Position numbers and translations under genes: made by a program. A DNA stretch of 64,000 nucleotides from the NCBI RefSeq assembly GCF_963678635.1, contig NC_087063.1, positions 65,648,471-65,712,470 of the forward strand, in the 5' to 3' direction. The stretch's first letter is position 1; each line of letters begins with the position of its first letter. The notes beneath the pieces were generated by a model. The model searched no databases and was not told the DNA's origin. It was given only the letters and a program-made list of their open reading frames with translations. The stretch is from Symsagittifera roscoffensis. Its lineage: Eukaryota; Xenacoelomorpha; Acoela; Convolutidae. Positions 10,001-22,000 of this stretch are shown here, in pieces.

Positions 10001-13000
10001 GAGTTTTATGTAATGAAATTCGCAGATTACCAAATGAAATCATCAAACAATTAGCAGTACGTATCGAAACACTAGTTCGAAAAGCATATTCACTTAATAC
10101 ACATGACCATAAAAACACAAAAATGACAAAAATTTTAATGATGACCTTAACACCTCAATTAAGGAAATCAGCAAGAAAAAAGAGAGCATCTCATCCTTCC
10201 TCAATTCGAGAGCCAGATTTAAATTTTCGAAAACTAGTAGACAAACTAGAGCAAGCGGAAATCACAATGAAACTTGAAGAAACAGAAAATCTAAAACTAC
10301 AATCTGTTAATCGAATTGAAACAAACACTACGCATATAAATAACATACAGGAATCAGATACAGACCTAGTTGAAAAAATCACTGAAATACTAAATATTTA
10401 TGAAAAACACCCAAATTTTAAAGGCAAACCATTTTGAAATCAGATTGATTTCATTGGGAAACACAGTCGTTGTCACAAGACGAAACAACGATTGATGTCC
10501 CTAACTCCAGCGTCCTGGAACTTCTCTAACAAGAGGAACCGGACAAAAATATGATGTTCACCAAATACCAACGTTCATCATCCATCCTTTGAACTGCAGA
10601 AAGATAATTCTAAGAAACTCTGTAAAACCCGGATGGGTGGAACCTGATCTAAACTATATTTTATGATTGGATAAATTAGATATTTTACCACTGTAAAGTA
10701 TTTAATATTAACCAATCATGATCCATCTAACTAACAACCCACTTATTTGTAAGCGCTGAAATTACTTGTAATTTCAGCACCAGAGAGATTTGAATTTAAC
10801 TTAGAAATTAGTTGTCTCTCCAAGAGAACTTCAGCAGCCGCAACAAACCAGTATACCCTAGATCTATTGAGCCTAGCAGAGACTAGTTAAACACCCTGAG
10901 ACTAGAAAGTATAAGAGTAAGATTAGGATCGGTATTAGACTAAGAAGTTGCACGAATCTATCCGGCCGAAAATAAGATAGCGTGACGAACAGACGGTGTA
11001 CCCTATCCGAAATTACTCTATGAGTTAACCACATCGGTCCTAACTCAGTTAATTTAAATCAGCACTGTAATTATAAACGATGATTGGTTATTTAATTAGG
11101 CTTTCACAAGGAGGCTATTCTAACTTTCAACCAATCAAAATCATTAGAAGTTCTTATTCGCTGAATGGTTTTTGCAGTGAACCTGAATCAAAGTTAGCAG
11201 AAATTCAAATAAAGCATTCACAGTCTGTGCAGATACAAAAATTTTGGTTATTATTTTTCAAATTTTTTGAAACCGGTATCTGTGAAAAAGTAATTGTTTT
11301 TCTGATGTGTCCTTGGTTGGGCAATGTTTGACAAACATTTACTTATCAGTAATCTGCTTATTTTATAATCGGTCAGTATTGATTTCTATGGCCTGGTTAT
11401 ATTTTCTTACTTGGAGATTTTCGAGATTTTGAGATTTTTGAATATTCAATTCTGATTGGCTGAAGATTGCTTAAAATAATTTTCCAAGGTTCCGACCCTC
11501 CATCATGAGGTATATCACCCTTACACGTAGGAACTATTTGAGCAAACTAACTAAAGTACATCGGTCTAAGTCTATTTGCTATTCTCTATCTCATAGACAG
11601 GATCCAAAAAGCTGTTATTTACTGGAGTAATTGGTGAATTAGAAACCGCGGCACAAGTTATTTCTTATTTGAAGTAGCTTAAACTAATATGAAAAAATTA
11701 AATATTCAAATCATAAAGATCTTTATTAGATTTATTATTACAAACAAATGTCTTGACTTTATAGAAAAAAAGTCACTAGCATTTTTTCGTAAGTTTAAGT
11801 GCTACAAAATCTTGTGAAAAATTGACATTGACAAAAAGAACATTTTTAAAACTTTTTGGGCATCCAGTTAGCATGTTTTAACTTGACCAAATTTATCTTT
11901 TCATAATTTGTTTAAATAGTTTTTGCTAATGTTCTCAAATATGACCACAAAATCATCTGGTAATTTTACCTATGATTTTAAAAAGTTCGCATACCTGCAG
12001 TTTGCTAACTGAACCGTGTTTCTTTGTTGTCACGAGAGTTTGTCAAGCTCTCCCTTCTTGTAATATGAAAAACTTATGAATTAATTTGGGTTTGACCCGA
12101 TTCTGACTATTCAGTTGATCCATGGGTTAATACACTACCCGGGATGACCAAAAATACTAGTCATACAATTTCCATATATGGAAAAATGCTAGTCATACAC
12201 TTTCCATGCAATTCCATACGTACAGAAAATTGCATGAAAGGTCTATGATTAGTATTTTTTTCATATATGGAATTTGTATAACTAGCATTTTTCCATAAAC
12301 CAAAAATATTGATTTTTTACATTTCAATTTCTCAATAACATTTGGCTGTGTTCGTGACCGAACACAAATGAAATGAACCTTGATTACTCAAACGTAGTAG
12401 CCAACGGTTTGGCCGTCTCGCATTAACAATGCATTGGAAACAGCCTGATATGTGTTACTTCTGTCTCAGACAATTAACATAACGAAAGTAGTGAACTTTT
12501 AAATTTTGGCAATAATTTGCAAAGATGATTATTTCTAAAATTTGAATGTTTAAATTACCAGACATTGATCAAGGCATACAAAAACATGTCATACAAAAGA
12601 AAGAGGAGTTTTAAGCGTTTTTGAAAAAAGTTACGAAGAGAAAAGGAAAAAAAATCCAATATTAGTATATTCAGGACTGAGGTTATACACACAAAAAATT
12701 AAATTTTGCATGCAAATTTTTTTTTTTTTCAAAAAATGTTTGTTTGAATACGAAAATCAATTTGCAGTCGTCGCCATCAAAAAAATGCTAGTCATACAAT
12801 TTCCAAAAATGGAAATTGTATGACTAATGTTTTTTTTTCAGAAAACAAAAATAAAAAAAGTCAAAATTTTCAGTCGTAGCAGGCCAAAAAACGCTTAAAT
12901 GTTTTGCCAGCAGTTGAATTGATTGTTCAAAGCTTTTTTTTCACAAAAAAAAATTTAAAAAAAATTCTAATCATACATTTTCCATATATGGAAATTGTAT

Positions 13001-16000
13001 GGGTAGCATTTTTTTCATGCCATTTTTTTCCTTTTTTTTATGAAGAGATACCAATTTCGACACCAAAACAACTATAAAACACCTTTGAAATTTGATTAAA
13101 TTCATTTTGCAAAAATGTATGAAATTTGTATGACTAGCATTTTTCCATAGACTAAGTGTATGAAATTGTATGATTAGCATTTTCGGTCTATGGAGGTCAA
13201 CCCGGGTATGTACGCCGAATATAGGTTCAACATATCCTAAACAGAGTTGAAATTCAAGGTAATATCTGAGGTGATGTTCTAGATATGCGTTCTAGAATTT
13301 AACTTATAGCCAAAAAAAGGCTACCTTACTTATTAGTTTTTAAGATACTGTTATCTACCGACTTTCGAAGTAATTTTCATCCTTGTTTTTTTTAGTCCAC
13401 TTAGCCTTTTGTTCAACACTTCTTTTTTGAGATCTTAAAGCGGTGTATGGAGTGCACTCATTGGTACACAGGATTATGTTTTTAGTTTGTTTTCAGATAG
13501 AAATTTGGCAAATATTGAACAATTGGTGTAGCAAGAGTAAAAATAAGCAAGAGTAAAAAAAGAATCGTATAGTACAGCATACTTTTAACCGTATAGGACA
13601 GGTTTTTTTTGTGATCTGGTTTGCTTAACTAACGACATTATAAATTTGATAACCGTAAAATTTGCCCTTTTCAAAAAAATTTGCGATCAAAAAAGCATTG
13701 ATTCTGAAAGTAAATTGGCAAAACTCATTGATACCCTGAGTTGAGGTGTTCGACTCATGATTCGACCAACACGGTCGAACGATGTCCGCTTTTCACCGCA
13801 AATTAAGACTATCGAACAAAGGCTATAGTCGAACAAAGTCGAATCAGGGGTCGAACAAGGCCGAATCACGAGTCAAACAGGGTCGAATCATGATTCGACC
13901 CGGTTAGATTCATGATTCGACCCTGTTCGACTCATGATTCGACCCTGTTCGGCTCATGATTCGACCCTGTTCGACTCATGATTCGACCCTGTTCGACTCA
14001 TGATTCGACCCTGATCGACTCATGATTCGACCCTGTTCGACTCATGATTCGACCCTGTTCGACTCATGATTCGATCACATTCGACTCATGATTGGACCCT
14101 GTTCGACTCATGATTTGACCCTGTTCGACTCATGATTTGACCCTGTTCAAATCATGATTCGACCCTGTTCGACTCATGATTCGACCCTATTCGACTCATG
14201 ATTCGACCCTGTTTGATTCATGATTCGACCCTGTTCGACTCATGATTCGACCCTGTTTGACTCATGATTCGACCCTGTTCGACTCATGATTCGTCCCTAT
14301 TCGACTCATGATTCGACCTTGTTCGACTCATGATTCGATCATATTCGACCCATGACTCGACCCTGCTTGACTCATGATTCGACCCTGTTCGACTCATTAT
14401 TCGACCCTGTTCGACTCATTATTCGACCCTATTCAACGCATGATTCTACCCTGTTCGACTCATCAATCGACCCTGTTAGACTAATGATTAGACCCTGTTC
14501 AACTCATGATTCGACCCTATTCGACTCATGATTCTACCCTGTTCGACTCATCAATCGACCCTGCTTGACTCATGATTCGACCCTGTTCGACTCATGATTC
14601 GACCCTCTTCGACTCATGACTCGACCCTGTTCTCGACTCATGATTCGACCCAGTTCGACTCATGATTTGACCCTGTTTGACCCATGATTCGACTTTATTC
14701 GACTATAGCCTTCTATCGACCGTCTTAGTTTGCGACGAAAATCGGACATCGTTCGACCGTGTCGGTCGAATCATGAGTGGAACACCTCAGCCCGAGGTGC
14801 CAATTTACTTCCAGAATCAATGCTTTTTTGAAACTTTCTTATATTTGTTTGGTTGAATTTTTTCTGTTTTAAAGCTAATACTGGCAAGTTGTTTGCACTT
14901 TAATTCAACTGAGAAACTTTAATAAATATTTTTATATTTTTTAAGAAAAATTTTCCAAAACTGATACTGTGAAAAAGAGATTAGGCCTAATAAGACTGCT
15001 CGTATCAGTGCGAAGCCCTGTATGTTCCGACTACCTTTTAAGGTCTACGGAGCAGAAATCACAAAAAAAAACATATATGTAATAAAAATTAAATGCATTT
15101 TTTTTTAAATCTGAGATTTTTTGCTAAAATCATCTCCCCACACGTCATATAAAATACAAATGATTATGGCGAATAAGCTTCCTTCTTCCAACGATTTCAG
15201 CGAATAAGCTTCCTCCTTTGGGACGATTTCTAAGACGGATTAAATCTCCGCTTACGATTTAGTAGCGCTAAATGTATCAAATTGGCGAAATTGGCCAAAA
15301 TGGCAATCTTTAAACCCCCATGACTTTAGGAAAAATGGTCGCATGTAAAATATCTTTTCAAATTTAAGCTCAGGACAACAATACTTTTTGAATGATATAA
15401 GAAAACTCTCTCAACAATTACTGTCAAAAAGTCGAAATTTGTCTGAAGAAAAATAAACCCGCCCGAGCACAAATATTCCGTTACTAAGTTTCGAAGGTCA
15501 GAACAATAATATGAATAATTTGACTCTAGTCGGTTCATGTGACTTTCTAGTGCCTAGTTGTTTCAAAACAAAGGTATTAGCATAGCCTTAGTATAGTGTG
15601 TTGCAAAGTGCAAAAGCAATTTGTTAGTAGTGTGTTGAAAATCATAGCAAGCAGCTCTGATATTAACCGTTTTTTCGATTAGGTTTCAAAGTAAACTTTA
15701 GCTTGCAAGCTTTGTTTTCCTAATTTACATCATGGGCTGAACTCATCTTAGTTTCCGTGGTGTTCTACTTGCTTAAGCTAGTTTATTTGTCACTTTCAGA
15801 GAAAACAATTCAGTGTTTGCTCTTGAAATTCTTTGGATTGATCTGAATTGTTTCTTCTTTTTGATATCACAATTGGTTTAAACTTTTTTTGAACTTAGTT
15901 AGTTTTTGTTTTCAAGTGATTTCTCGTGGAATACACTCTTTGAGTTTTTACGCGGAAGTTTTAGATATTTGTTTCTGGTTTTATTTTCACCCAATGATTG

Positions 16001-19000
16001 CTGTTTACTTAATTAGATCCATGCAAGGATAAGTAAGCTCTAGCTATGCTTCCAGACTTTTGAGTCAATAGTCGACATTTATAGAACGAACTTTATAGAC
16101 CAGCGGACTACATAAAGGTTACCCGGCTTCAATTTCAGTATCGCAAAAGCGTGAAACTTATTTCTGGTCAATTGGGTTATTTCCATTATAATATTTGGTC
16201 AAAATATCAAAGCCTCAACATCGAAACCTCAGATTAAAAACACTGGTTGTTAATAATCGCAATCAGTCAGGATTATAAAAACGTGACTGTTTCAGTTTCC
16301 TCATTAATGCGGATAATAGCAGCTGTGATAATCGCCTATTCTAAACAGGCTTTTATAAAATTTTTAGTCGGTTTTTTGTTTCGAAAAAGCTTCTCAAGCG
16401 TTATGAAGTCAAACACTAAATAAAACAACAAAAAATACAACCTGGCCTATGAAATGTTTCTTAGCAAAATAAACAAAAAGCGGAAGAACCCAATTAAAGA
16501 ATTGAGAAGAAATAATGCTACCTTCTGAATTAAAAAAACCTTTAAATTGATGTTCACGCCAAACAACTCGTTTCAATCCGATGTTAAAAACGCAATCTCA
16601 TTTTGTTTTTAAAATTTTAGATTAAAGCGAAGACGCTCATGCATGTTTACTTCCCTCATTGATGTTTTACTTTTATAGTTCAATCTTTCTGTCTAACTCC
16701 ACAATCATTACAATAACCGTTGCCAGATTAAATAGGTAGGCTATTAACGCATTTGCAATTTAGTTTTTGCTCAACAAAATTTGAAAAAATTTGAGAAATC
16801 ATCAAGAAACTGTTTCTTTTTATATCAATCACAAGAAATTGTTTTCGGGCAGTTCCATTGAGGGTAGTTATTTTTAAAAAATCACAAACCACACCAAAAA
16901 TTCTTAATGCCGGGGAGAGCACCAGTCAACTTATAGGTCCCTTCACAGTTCGTTGGTATACTTTACGAGATCAAATAAAAATAGAGGATTTCTGCTAAAA
17001 ATTGTATTTTTTTCGTTGGAGTGATTTTTTTTGGCCTTCAGCTTCTCATTCAAATTGTTGCAAACCGTCATTTCATAGATCACCTTTTCTGCATCTTTAC
17101 ACACCAGTCACTAGATGCCAGCCATCATCAACAACGCCTCCCTGACCTTCTTGTCTGTAACCTGGTTGCTGATCTTTTTCATCCGTTGTTGAATTTCTAT
17201 GTTATTGGTTAACTTTTAAGAAAAAATTTTACATCAGAACAAAATTTCATTTAAGACAAAATTTGACATCACCAAAAAAGCCATGAAAACGAACAAAAAA
17301 TTTTTAAACACTTTATTTCAATCAGCCAATTACCGTACTATTGAACATAAAAAAAACTTCATAATTTTTTGCAGCTGATGATGATTATCATCACAATCTA
17401 TTTAGAAATTTAAAATGCGATTTTCTAAATTCAAAATTGAGTTGCTGAAAGTTCCAGCAGAATTATTCTGGCACACTTTGTTTCGCGAAATTGATCATTT
17501 TCTTCTTTTTTAGTCAATCAAAAGTTACGCCAAAACTACTTGGCCGGTCACTGACATAATTATATCAAAATGCGCCCAACAGATTTTAATATAGTTATAA
17601 TCTCCAAAAAACTTGCTTCAAATGTTGAAAATTTGTTTTTAAATAAAAAACATTTGTTTTATCTTTAAAAAAAAAACGACTTATTTGTCCATCAAACAGG
17701 AATAAATTAGTTCGTACAATGTTTTGAAGATTATATTTTTGTTAAAATTTGTTGTGCTACTTAAAAGACTCATGTTAAATTTGCTATGTCATTGATTGAC
17801 TTGGTAATTTTTGTGTTATTTTTGATTGACTGAAAAAGCCAAAAATGGATCCCTTTTTGTGGTAAAATTTCGGCTTCGAGTTTGGCGAAACAAATTGAAC
17901 AAAATTACTTCTGCTGAACTTCCAAACAACTTTTTTGGTCATCATTTTTCACTCAAAGTGAACACAATTTGAGAAAAACGCGTTTTTAATTTCAATTTCA
18001 ATGTGTTCTGTCCAGATAATTTAAATCAGAACTGTGTAACCTATCGACTGCATTGATTGCAGCTGATGGGTTATCGCTTTTGCTTGAACCTAATCCACTC
18101 CCAAGCCTTAGTTTTTAATTGATGAATTGATCGAGCTGATGAATCTTTGTCGTGAACTTCGATGGGTTCAAGATATCCTCGAAGCTCACCTTCGAATTTC
18201 AAAGCTATATCAGATATACAGTGTCTCACAAAACTAACAATGTTTCAAATTTTTAGTTTCAGCCCTCACACAATCTAAACCATTCTAAACTCGGTCTTTA
18301 TTTTTGCAGGTTTATTTAGCAGGTTTATTTTAATACACAGCTCATCAATTCACCTTCCCAACTTTTATACACCATTTTTCACGTAGGTTTGAAATTTGTT
18401 CAATACTGTTACAGTTTTGTTGCGGGGTTCGTAGAAAAAAAAACATAAAATTAAATGATATTTTTCATGAAGGAAACAGAAATCTCAAGATACAATTTTC
18501 AGTATTTAGTGCATCCCGCGCTTGCTGTACTAAATGCCACAACTCGTCGAGACGTGCTGTCAATTAGTCCTAGGCATGTTTATAGAGGAATGCCAATCCA
18601 TTCGCCCTGAACCCGTTCCACAAGCTCGTTTATGCTTCTATGGGCATCAGTATTTGTCTCTAGTCTACGCTTGAGGTGATGCCACAAACCCTCAATTGGA
18701 TTAAGATCTGGAGTGTCTAGTCCATAATTTGAACCACGTTTTCGCTAAACCAACTTTTTGCCAAGTTAGAAGGTTTTTTTGGGTCGTTGTGTGGCTTAAA
18801 AATTGAATCTTTCCCAGAGAGTTCATCGGGTTTTTAGGGATGCCAGTATGAAGTCTCTGATTAAGAAAAAAAACCCAAATTACTCCGCGACACGTTGGTT
18901 CAGCGGAAAGGTGATTTAATTTATGGACTGGCCAGCACAGTTACCAGATCTAAACCCGATCAAGCATTTGTGGCATAACCTCAAGCGTAGACTAGAGACA

Positions 19001-22000
19001 TATCCTAATGCCCCCAGAAGCATAAATGAGCGTTGGAAACGGGTTCAGGATGAATGGATTGGCATTCCTCTACAAACATGTCTAGACCTAATTGACACCA
19101 TGTCGCGACAAGTTGGAACAATTACTGCAGTTCGATCGGGATACACCAAGTACTGAAGGATATATCATGAGTTGTATGTTTGCTTCAAATCGAATAATAT
19201 TGAATTTTTTTCGAAGTAGTTGTTCCTATGAACCCCGCCACAAAACTGTAACAGTATTGAAGAAACTTGAAACCTTCGTGAAAAAAGTGTATAAACGTTA
19301 GGAAGCTGAATTTGTGAGCGATGCATTAATAAATGCCTGCTAATTAAGCATGCAAAAAACAAAGACCGAGTTTGTAATGGCTTAGACGATATGAGGGCTC
19401 AAGCTAAAATTTTGAAACATTGTTACAGTTTTTTGAGACACTGTAGTAGCAAGTTTTGAACAAATTGTCACGTATGTTCATATAGTTATTGAAGAAGAAA
19501 ACAGAGCATTATCTGAGTTTTTATTAAAAACTAGAATGCCCAAAAACAACATACTCCCAGCATTCGTTAGAAATTTAATAGACACTTATTTCCTAAAAAC
19601 AGAAAAATTTATTTGATTTTCCTCAAATCACACCGGTGAAAATAATTAATGGTCTGTTGTTTACGTGTTGAATCTCCGTCTGGTTACTTTTGCCCGAAGA
19701 GTTGCCAGCCATTTTCTCATTGCATTCAAACATCCAGTCCTCAGAGCATACAAGTCTTTGTTCAACTCCAGTTTTCTCTCGTATCTTTCCCTTCGGACAG
19801 ATTTCACAGCTCGTATTATAAATACGAAAGGCATGAAGACAGCTAAAATCGTGTAGATTATTGGCATTGCGAACCAATATCGATTAGCATCCGAAGGACA
19901 TTTGATGGGAAAACTGAACTTCTGCGATTCTCCTGTGAATATAAAAGCTTGCAGTGTCGTATCTTTCATGCTGATATCTATCGAATCATACTCGCTACTT
20001 GAGTTCCTGTTTTTCAGCCCCGTTATGTTGAAGTGTTTGCAGGAAAGCGAGTATCCAAGAGGAACTTGGTAATCAAAGGTATCATTTGAGAACGTTTCTG
20101 AAAAATTTTCTTCGGTATTTGAAATTTCAATAGTAATATTCATTCCATAGACCACTTTGACTAATTTTTCCAGCTCTTGTACTATCTGAAATTCTAAAGT
20201 GACAGTGATTTCATATTGAGGCATTTCAAAGGGAACCAAAGTTGAGTTTGCGGCTAAAACTGCAATAACAGACTTCCTGTAATCACAAAAACTTTTTTCA
20301 GGATCAGTTAGATTTTTATCATCGCTGTTATCGATAGTGAATTCGATGTCCTTTTCAAGGCTTTTCAAGGTCATTTTGATTTCTGAGGCGTTAAGCTGGA
20401 AGCATCGGGAGGAGATTGCGGTCTCTTGGTAGAGCAGCCATGTTTTTCTTGGAGGAAAAGACTCTTCGTAACTCGAATTGTAATTCGCCAGGCCAAAAAC
20501 CCACTTTCGATTTCCTCCGCCATTTTCAGACAAGGTAAACGAGGGAAAAGGATTAAGTATGATTAAAAAAGCCCATGTATAAAAGAAATTATGAATTGTG
20601 GTGGTATAGCAAATCATTGTTTCAAGAACTCAACGAATGTCTAAGTAGCATCATTGGTCGTTTGTTTGTTTGTTCAATTTCATTCTTTCATTCCGAGTTG
20701 TTGTTGTTGCTTTGATATTATGCTCAAGTTCAATTTTCGGCAATTTTGGTAAATATGCCAAAAATGTCTATCTAGAATATTAATTTTTGCCAATATAGTT
20801 CTTCATAGCGTGAATAGTTTAGTATCCGACGTATTTCAATTGTTTCAGATTTGGTTACACTCATTGGTCATATGAAAAGTGCCATCATTTATAATTAGAT
20901 AAAACTGATCAATGTAATTTGAACCCCCCATCAATTGTACTCATGTTTTTCCCGTACGTTAACAAAGAGCTGCGATATTTTAAAAACGTACGCCCAGCCA
21001 CACTTTGCGTTGCTATACATGAGCCATAATAAGTCAGGATGGGTCGTTGACAAGTTTTTGTCCTTATTACAGATTAGCTATTTGATTTTTTGCAAACCCC
21101 TAAATGTATTTTTTGTACCCCAGACTATTTTTGTGACCAATTGACTCTTTTTGCACGCTGAAATGTCTATTGACAAAATGATGTTTTTGAGAAAATGATG
21201 TTTTTGGGGCCAAAAGTGCCTTAAAAATTTGAACGAAAGCTTTATAAAATACAATTAATTAAGTTGTAGCCAAGTGAGGTCTTTTGGAAAAATGTGTACA
21301 AAACTTAAGGAAAAGCGGCATTTGACGCTCTCTAAATACTCAAAAATTCTTTCTCTCTCCAAACACTTCAAATTACTGGTCCAAATTTCTGTATCAAAAA
21401 GCGAGTATATTGCGAAGGTGATCGGCAGACTCATTATAATTTTCATTTGTTGAGGTTTGATTTTACAGGTGTTGAACAAGCTGTTGTTCACGGCTAGCAG
21501 TGACGGGACGGCGAGGAGCTGGATCACGGAGTTTGGTGACTGTACCAGGACATACAAGGGACACACGCGACCTCTCATATGTTTCGCTCTCAGCAACGGA
21601 ATCAGTTTGTATATGTTTATCTGTTTTACAATCCGACTAATCAGCTATATGCACTTCTCGGAAACTATGCTTTTTGCGGGTTTTTGCCAGCTTATGGGGC
21701 CTTAGAGCGAGCATTCATGTCTCTATTTCCTATGATATTTTGGAGCGTTATTTTCTTAAAATCTACTAAATTTGACGGCGAATGTAGACCAACTTTTTGT
21801 AGAACTCTGCGAAATTGACCAAAATATTGATCCGTTTTGAGCGTATGGTCACTTGCACTTAGTTGTTTTTTTTTCTTTTCTAGTGTATACTTTTTCTAAG
21901 TATACCTGCTCATTGGTGTTTCATATTAAAGTACTACTTAGATCACGCGTTCTGAGGTATACCACAAGGAATCAGTGTTGTTTAGTTTATACGGGAGGTG

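Larger units (their letters stand above)
9595..11067. mobile_element. TA-flanked inverted-repeat element split by an LTR-element relic
   Basis: The left end is CAGTGCTGATTTAAAAT after TA (9593-9594); the right end is ATTTAAATCAGCACTG before TA (11068-11069). The TA flanks and short inverted ends fit a Tc1/mariner-type non-autonomous element. The middle is taken up by a gag fragment and an LTR, so the LTR element entered later, or the two moved together. A related piece in inverted orientation lies near 17.8-18.04 kb. Confidence 0.6.
18219..19443. mobile_element. Tc1-like element: two inverted transposase 3' ends between TIRs
   Basis: The ends are CAGTGTCTCACAAAACT and its inverse, flanked by TA at 18217-18218 and 19444-19445. 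The inverted ends run on for about 230 bp each. Inside, the C-terminal transposase segment appears twice, facing outward: minus strand at about 18500-18740 and plus strand at 18923-19156. The catalytic core upstream of the DLNPI motif is missing from both, so the element cannot be autonomous. The arrangement is a palindrome with a short unlike centre. Confidence 0.8.

Noticed and set aside
13855-14700. Regular array that could be mistaken for a CRISPR
   Set aside because: Units are contiguous 22 bp repeats with no unique spacers, lie between foldback arms, and the DNA is eukaryotic.
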